Source of the DNA: an uncultured Microscilla sp.
GTDB taxonomy: Bacteria > Bacteroidota > Bacteroidia > Cytophagales > Microscillaceae
NCBI RefSeq assembly: GCF_947493425.1
Contig: NZ_CANLRP010000073.1
Coordinates: 1 to 39,633 of the forward strand
Direction of reading: 5' to 3'
DNA: 39,633 nt
The notes under the pieces are model-generated. The model did no database searches. It was not told the DNA's origin and was given only the letters and a program-made list of their open reading frames with translations. Position 1 is the stretch's first letter. Each line of letters starts with the position of its first letter. The position numbers and the translations under genes were made by a program. Below are positions 36,568 to 39,633 of this stretch, piece by piece.

Positions 36568-37170
36568 TTACGCAATTGTCTTATATTTTTTTCGGCGTTT
36601 TTTGGCAAAAAATTGTTTTTGGCGCACAATAATAACAATAACTCCGATAAAAATTGCGGCATCAGCTATATTAAAAACTGTAGCAGGGACATATTTTCCA
36701 CCAACAAAAGGGATCCAATGGGGTAAATACCCACCTAGTAAGTCGACGTAAATCATATCTATTACTTGTCCATGAAACCAGGCAAAGGGAGCATCAGCAG
36801 GGGCGTTGTTCAACAACACTCCATAAAAAATACTATCGATAAGATTGCCAATGGCCCCGCCCAAAATAAGCGCAATACAATAGATCAATCCTGAATGGGC
36901 ATGACGATGGAGCAGTCTTCTAAGGTAAAATAATATGCCAATAGTGGCCAATAACCTAAAAATAGTGAGTGCCAATTTGCCATAAGTACGCCCCCATTCT
37001 ACCCCAAACGCCATTCCGGAGTTGAGCTCATACTGCACCTTAAGCCAGTTGCCCAATAGATTAATTTGTCCTAAAAATCCTTGACCAATATTAAAGTGTA
37101 TCCATAGTTTTACTGTATGATCAAGCAAAATCACCCCTAACACAAATAAATACACTTTGTAATGTTTCAT
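36568..37170 (-). CDS. lspA: Signal peptidase II (lipoprotein), copy 2
   Basis: Adjacent paralogue (200 aa) of the lspA gene at 35880-36530, over half identical by eye. It keeps NSGMAFG (50-56), Asp112 in GNLIDS, WFHGQVIDMIYVD, and Asp170 in FNIADAAI, so it should be active. It has a shorter basic tail (KKRRKKYK) where copy 1 has an acidic/Thr-rich one. It is the first gene of the pair and has a TAnnTTTG motif about 60 bp upstream. The tandem arrangement suggests a duplication kept for dosage or for different lipoprotein sets. Confidence 0.95.
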   Translation of the reverse strand: MKHYKVYLFVLGVILLDHTVKLWIHFNIGQGFLGQINLLGNWLKVQYELNSGMAFGVEWGRTYGKLALTIFRLLATIGILFYLRRLLHRHAHSGLIYCIALILGGAIGNLIDSIFYGVLLNNAPADAPFAWFHGQVIDMIYVDLLGGYLPHWIPFVGGKYVPATVFNIADAAIFIGVIVIIVRQKQFFAKKRRKKYKTIA

Positions 37171-37229
37171 AGATATTAGACTAAACTATTCTACCACCAA
37201 TGTGGTGAGCGTTAAAAATGTAGTAATAG

Positions 37230-37237
37230 CAAAAATA
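37230..37237 (-). promoter_or_regulatory. Candidate -7 element TATTTTTG for the lspA pair
   Basis: Exact TAnnTTTG match on the minus strand, 60 bp before the start of the first lspA gene; -33 not evident. Confidence 0.4.
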
Positions 37238-37350
37238 CAAAATGTTTGATAAAGAACCTTAAGGGTTTACAGCCTCTATTAACTTTATAAATTTGCCCTT
37301 GTTTTATTAAAAGTTTTCCCTGCAAAAACACCAATACTGAAAAAATGTAG

Positions 37351-37358
37351 TATCTTTG
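37351..37358 (+). promoter_or_regulatory. Candidate -7 element TATCTTTG for rpsP
   Basis: Identical to the -7 box of the tRNA-Asn promoter and followed by GCGCACC, 61 bp before the rpsP start codon. A TTG at the ideal spacing is missing. Confidence 0.6.
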
Positions 37359-37418
37359 CGCACCAAAACCAATAGACAGACGGGTTCTGTCATTTATGGT
37401 CATTTACTTTAAGATAAT

Positions 37419-37973
37419 ATGGTAAGAATTAGATTAGCAAGAAGAGGGCGCAAAAAAAAGCCCTTGTACGATGTTGTCATAGCTGACAGAAAAGCACCAC
37501 GTGATGGTCGATTCATCGAAAAAATTGGAACGTATAACCCACATACTGTTCCGGCTACTATTGTTTTAGACGATGAGCGCGCTTTGAAATGGGTATTGGA
37601 TGGTGCACAACCAACAGATACTGTAAAAGCAATGCTTTCTTACAGAGGTGTATTGATTCGTAAACACTTAGAAATAGGGGTACGAAAAGGTGCAATCACT
37701 GAAGAGCAAGCAGCTCAAAAGTTTGAAGAATGGAAAGCTAAGAAAGATGCTAAGATTACTGCACGTATTGAAAAACTTTCTACCGAAGGCGAAGCAGCTA
37801 AAAAGGCTCGTTTGGCAGCAGAGGCAGAGGTAAGTGCAAAACGTGCTGAAGCTCTTAAGAAAAAACAAGAAGAAGCTGCTAAAGCTGCTGAAGGCGAAAA
37901 CGCTGAAGGTAATGAAGCTGGCGACGCAGAAGCTACTGCTGAAACCAACGAGGCAGAAAACACTGAATCATAA
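37419..37973 (+). CDS. rpsP: Small-subunit ribosomal protein S16 with long C-terminal tail
   Basis: Component of the 30S subunit needed for its assembly. Residues 1-80 are the S16 fold (VRIRLARRGRKKKPLYDVV, then APRDGRFIEKIGTYNP). E. coli S16 is 82 aa; this one is 184 aa, with a helical linker (about 85-120) and then an Ala/Glu/Lys-rich tail ending in a strongly acidic segment (NEAGDAEATAETNEAENTES). Extended S16 tails occur in Bacteroidota; their role is not established. It is followed by a strong terminator and then by rimM, the usual partner. Confidence 0.97.
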   Translation: MVRIRLARRGRKKKPLYDVVIADRKAPRDGRFIEKIGTYNPHTVPATIVLDDERALKWVLDGAQPTDTVKAMLSYRGVLIRKHLEIGVRKGAITEEQAAQKFEEWKAKKDAKITARIEKLSTEGEAAKKARLAAEAEVSAKRAEALKKKQEEAAKAAEGENAEGNEAGDAEATAETNEAENTES

Positions 37974-38019
37974 ACAAGAGATTCCGAATATTCAGAAAAA
38001 TCACTTGTTCATTCTTGAC

Positions 38020-38055
38020 AAACCTTTGCTTTTCTTGAGAAGCAAAGGTTTTTTT
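38020..38055 (+). terminator. Intrinsic terminator between rpsP and rimM
   Basis: Perfect 12-bp stem (38020-38031 with 38040-38051), 8-base loop, and a run of seven T. It lies inside what is usually an operon, so either partial read-through or a separate rimM promoter is needed. Confidence 0.87.
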
Positions 38056-38099
38056 ATGCTTTTCTATCGAGTTCAAAGCTAGTCACTAAATGTATAACA

Positions 38100-38633
38100 A
38101 TGAATTTTGAAGATTGCTATGAAGTAGGCTACATAGCCAAAACATACGGAGTAAAGGGTGAAATCCATGCGGTGTTTGATGTGGATAACTCGGAAGAATA
38201 CCGTGAAATAGAATCTATTTTTGTGGTAAAAGATCGTCACATGGTACCCTATTTTATCGAGCAGGTAAGATTTGTCCAAGGGTATGTACGCCTTAAATTT
38301 GAAGAAATAGACGATGTAGACCAAGCAAGGCCTCTGGTAGGGAGTAAGTTGATGTTACCTATTGATGTGCTCCCCGATACTAATGAGGAAGAATACTACT
38401 TCCACGATATTTTGGGGTATATGGTAGTAGATGCTAACCAAGGTGAAATAGGTAAAGTAACCCAACTCTATGATTCTACTAACCAAGATTTGATTGGAGT
38501 AACTCACCAAGGCAAAGAAGTATTGATACCTTATATCAAAGACCAGATCATTCAAAAGCTTGACCATGAACAAAAAATTATTGAGGTAACTTTACCAGAT
38601 GGCTTGCTGGATGTGTATTTAGAGGAGGAGTAA
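38100..38633 (+). CDS. rimM: Ribosome maturation factor RimM
   Basis: Assembly factor that helps form the 30S head. The 177-aa product has the N-terminal RimM beta-barrel (about 1-90, with VGYIAKTYGVKGEI at 9-22 and the internal YVRLKFEEI..V..A..L.GSKL pattern) and a C-terminal PRC-barrel (about 98-170, starting at YYFHDILGY and containing LIPYIKDQI). Length is typical. The ATG at 38100 gives the standard start. In many bacteria trmD follows; here a terminator and a convergent methyltransferase follow instead. Confidence 0.96.
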   Translation: MNFEDCYEVGYIAKTYGVKGEIHAVFDVDNSEEYREIESIFVVKDRHMVPYFIEQVRFVQGYVRLKFEEIDDVDQARPLVGSKLMLPIDVLPDTNEEEYYFHDILGYMVVDANQGEIGKVTQLYDSTNQDLIGVTHQGKEVLIPYIKDQIIQKLDHEQKIIEVTLPDGLLDVYLEEE

Positions 38634-38641
38634 TAAACCCA

Positions 38642-38680
38642 AAAGAGGCTGCCTCTTCATTATGAGGCAGCCTCTTTAAA
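38642..38680. terminator. Intrinsic terminator between rimM and a convergent gene
   Basis: Perfect 14-bp stem AAAGAGGCTGCCTC / GAGGCAGCCTCTTT (38642-38655 with 38664-38677) and 8-base loop. It may act in both directions. Confidence 0.9.
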
Positions 38681-38705
38681 TTTGTATTTATCTAACAGTT
38701 GCCCT

Positions 38706-39260
38706 CTAGCTATTTCTACAAATATAAACAAATGCAGGAGGAATATTTAAAGGGGTAAAATCACGACGAACTGAAGTAAATTGTTTTTTGAGCATACCAA
38801 AACTTGTCAGCGAATACTGAAATTGAGTATACACGCCATCAGGAGTAAGCGTATTTTTGATGGCATTCATTATATTGGTGTTCAACTCTTTAGGAAAAAT
38901 AGCTAATGGTAAGCCAGATACAACTGCTTGAGTATGAGTGGCATTATGTTGTGCAAGATGTTGAGGAATATTTTCGGCAGAATCGGCTATTATTTGTAAA
39001 CGCTCGTCTTTTATTTCGCCCAACAAGTCTACAAACTTAGGGTTTACTTCAAAGCTTAACAGCTTGGCATCAGGCTGCATTTTTTCAAGAATGGCTTTTG
39101 TAATACATCCATTGCCTGCTCCAAGTTCCACAATGATTTTGGCTTCAGAAAAATCAATGGGTAACAACATTTTACGGATCAAAAAACGAGAACTTTGGGT
39201 AATGGTACCTGCTTGCCTGATATTTTTGGTAGCTTCGAAAAAAAACTGTAGACGGTTCAA
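38706..39260 (-). CDS. Class I SAM-dependent methyltransferase, PmtA-like
   Basis: A 184-aa Rossmann-fold methyltransferase. The SAM-binding motif I is IVELGAGNGCIT (about 43-54), with an acidic residue ending beta-2 (FEVN, 74-77) and motif IV region VVSGLPLAIFP (about 113-123). The N-terminal segment FFFEATKNIRQAGTITQSSRFL resembles the start of bacterial phospholipid N-methyltransferases (PmtA) and their relatives and also of rRNA dimethyladenosine enzymes. The LPL motif fits the PmtA-like group better than the NPPY-type motif of KsgA. The substrate is therefore likely a phospholipid, but this is not certain. Confidence 0.85.
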   Translation of the reverse strand: MNRLQFFFEATKNIRQAGTITQSSRFLIRKMLLPIDFSEAKIIVELGAGNGCITKAILEKMQPDAKLLSFEVNPKFVDLLGEIKDERLQIIADSAENIPQHLAQHNATHTQAVVSGLPLAIFPKELNTNIMNAIKNTLTPDGVYTQFQYSLTSFGMLKKQFTSVRRDFTPLNIPPAFVYICRNS

Positions 39261-39329
39261 ATCTGAGGGGTTTAAAAATGTAATGTCTGATAATAATGCT
39301 CTGCAAAGCTACAAGGCTAGGGGCACAAA

Positions 39330-39633
39330 TCAAAAGATCCCCACACTAGTCCACCACAAAACTCCACCTGCTATGATCCACAATAGTATTTGGTGCCAAG
39401 GCAAAGTTGTCTGAACTTGTTGAGCAAGTAGTATTTGTTTGGGCTGTTTTGTCAGGTAATAGATGGAGAACTTTTCGTCCTCATGGTATTGGTCATATAA
39501 AGATTTGTTTACTTTTATTTTAGTTTGAGTAAACTTCCCTTGGGGATTTTTATTGCTATACTTTGAACGGGATGAAAAGTCGCAAATCAAATTCGCTGAA
39601 ATTTCAAAGACAATAAACTTTCGAGTTCTTTTT
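39330..39633 (-). CDS. C-terminal part of a small membrane protein, cut by window edge
   Basis: The minus-strand frame stays open from the stop at 39330 to the last base of the window, so the start lies outside; a TTG at 39590 inside it is not needed as a start. The visible ~100 residues have a beta-rich soluble stretch (KFIVFEI..., KVNKSLYDQYHEDEKFSIYYLTKQPKQ) and end with one hydrophobic helix (LPWHQILLWIIAGGVLWWTSVGIF region). The pattern of short strands followed by YYLTKQPKQILL resembles the soluble part of DUF3592-type proteins; this is a weak resemblance only. Confidence 0.6.
   Translation of the reverse strand, partial: KRTRKFIVFEISANLICDFSSRSKYSNKNPQGKFTQTKIKVNKSLYDQYHEDEKFSIYYLTKQPKQILLAQQVQTTLPWHQILLWIIAGGVLWWTSVGIF

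Noticed and set aside
1..39633. CRISPR array, rRNA operon or complete insertion sequence
   Set aside because: No regularly spaced direct repeats, no rRNA-like sequence and no transposase-like frame were found; the repeats present are short, dispersed and non-coding.

Overview
The window looks like a piece of a Bacteroidota chromosome, most likely a marine gliding bacterium of the Cytophagales (Microscilla-like; this placement is an inference). The signs are AT-rich DNA without regular Shine-Dalgarno sites, several matches to the Bacteroidota promoter motif TAnnTTTG, a type IX secretion C-terminal domain, full-length hybrid two-component regulators with propeller sensors, lipoproteins with acidic residues after the lipid cysteine, and a ribosomal protein S16 with a long acidic/alanine-rich tail. 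No rRNA, phage, insertion sequence with transposase, or CRISPR array is visible.

Layout. (1) 1-4081: an M1 aminopeptidase lipoprotein between two diverged ~200-bp repeats, a small secreted protein, and a CbpA-type J protein. (2) 4546-18570: an accessory-looking block. It holds two paralogous hybrid two-component regulators 8.6 kb apart. Between and after them lie a small HTH-like protein, a type IX secreted protein with a duplicated binding-module-like domain, a tandem pair of ~133-aa cytosolic proteins, and two related small lipoproteins. The same bipartite DNA element, with identical internal spacing, lies 55-88 bp downstream of the stop codon of each regulator, in the position of a promoter for the next gene. 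This is the most interesting signal in the window. (3) 18837-23583: a polytopic membrane protein and a minus-strand fused isobutyryl-CoA mutase (IcmF). (4) 24501-28091: dihydrolipoyl dehydrogenase, a 484-aa all-helical protein of unknown function, and a single-domain response regulator. (5) 28504-31676: an ALDH7-type aldehyde dehydrogenase and an HtrA/Deg protease. (6) 32095-32343: two identical tRNA-Asn genes. (7) 32667-37170, all minus: cob(I)alamin adenosyltransferase, glutamine-dependent NAD synthetase, and two adjacent lspA genes. (8) 37419-38633: rpsP and rimM. (9) 38706-end: a PmtA-like methyltransferase and a protein cut by the window edge.

How genes may work together. The adenosyltransferase makes the adenosylcobalamin that IcmF needs, and lpd serves the 2-oxoacid dehydrogenases that supply branched acyl-CoAs, so parts of branched-chain acyl-CoA metabolism are scattered here without forming an operon. 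LspA acts on lipoproteins such as the three encoded here. The two hybrid regulators probably sense a periplasmic ligand and switch on the secreted or surface proteins coded after them.

Intergenic space is rich in short repeat families: a ~200-bp pair, elements with terminal inverted repeats, a CCGAT...ATCGG palindrome, and a long hairpin motif. Most genes or operons end in a recognisable intrinsic terminator.
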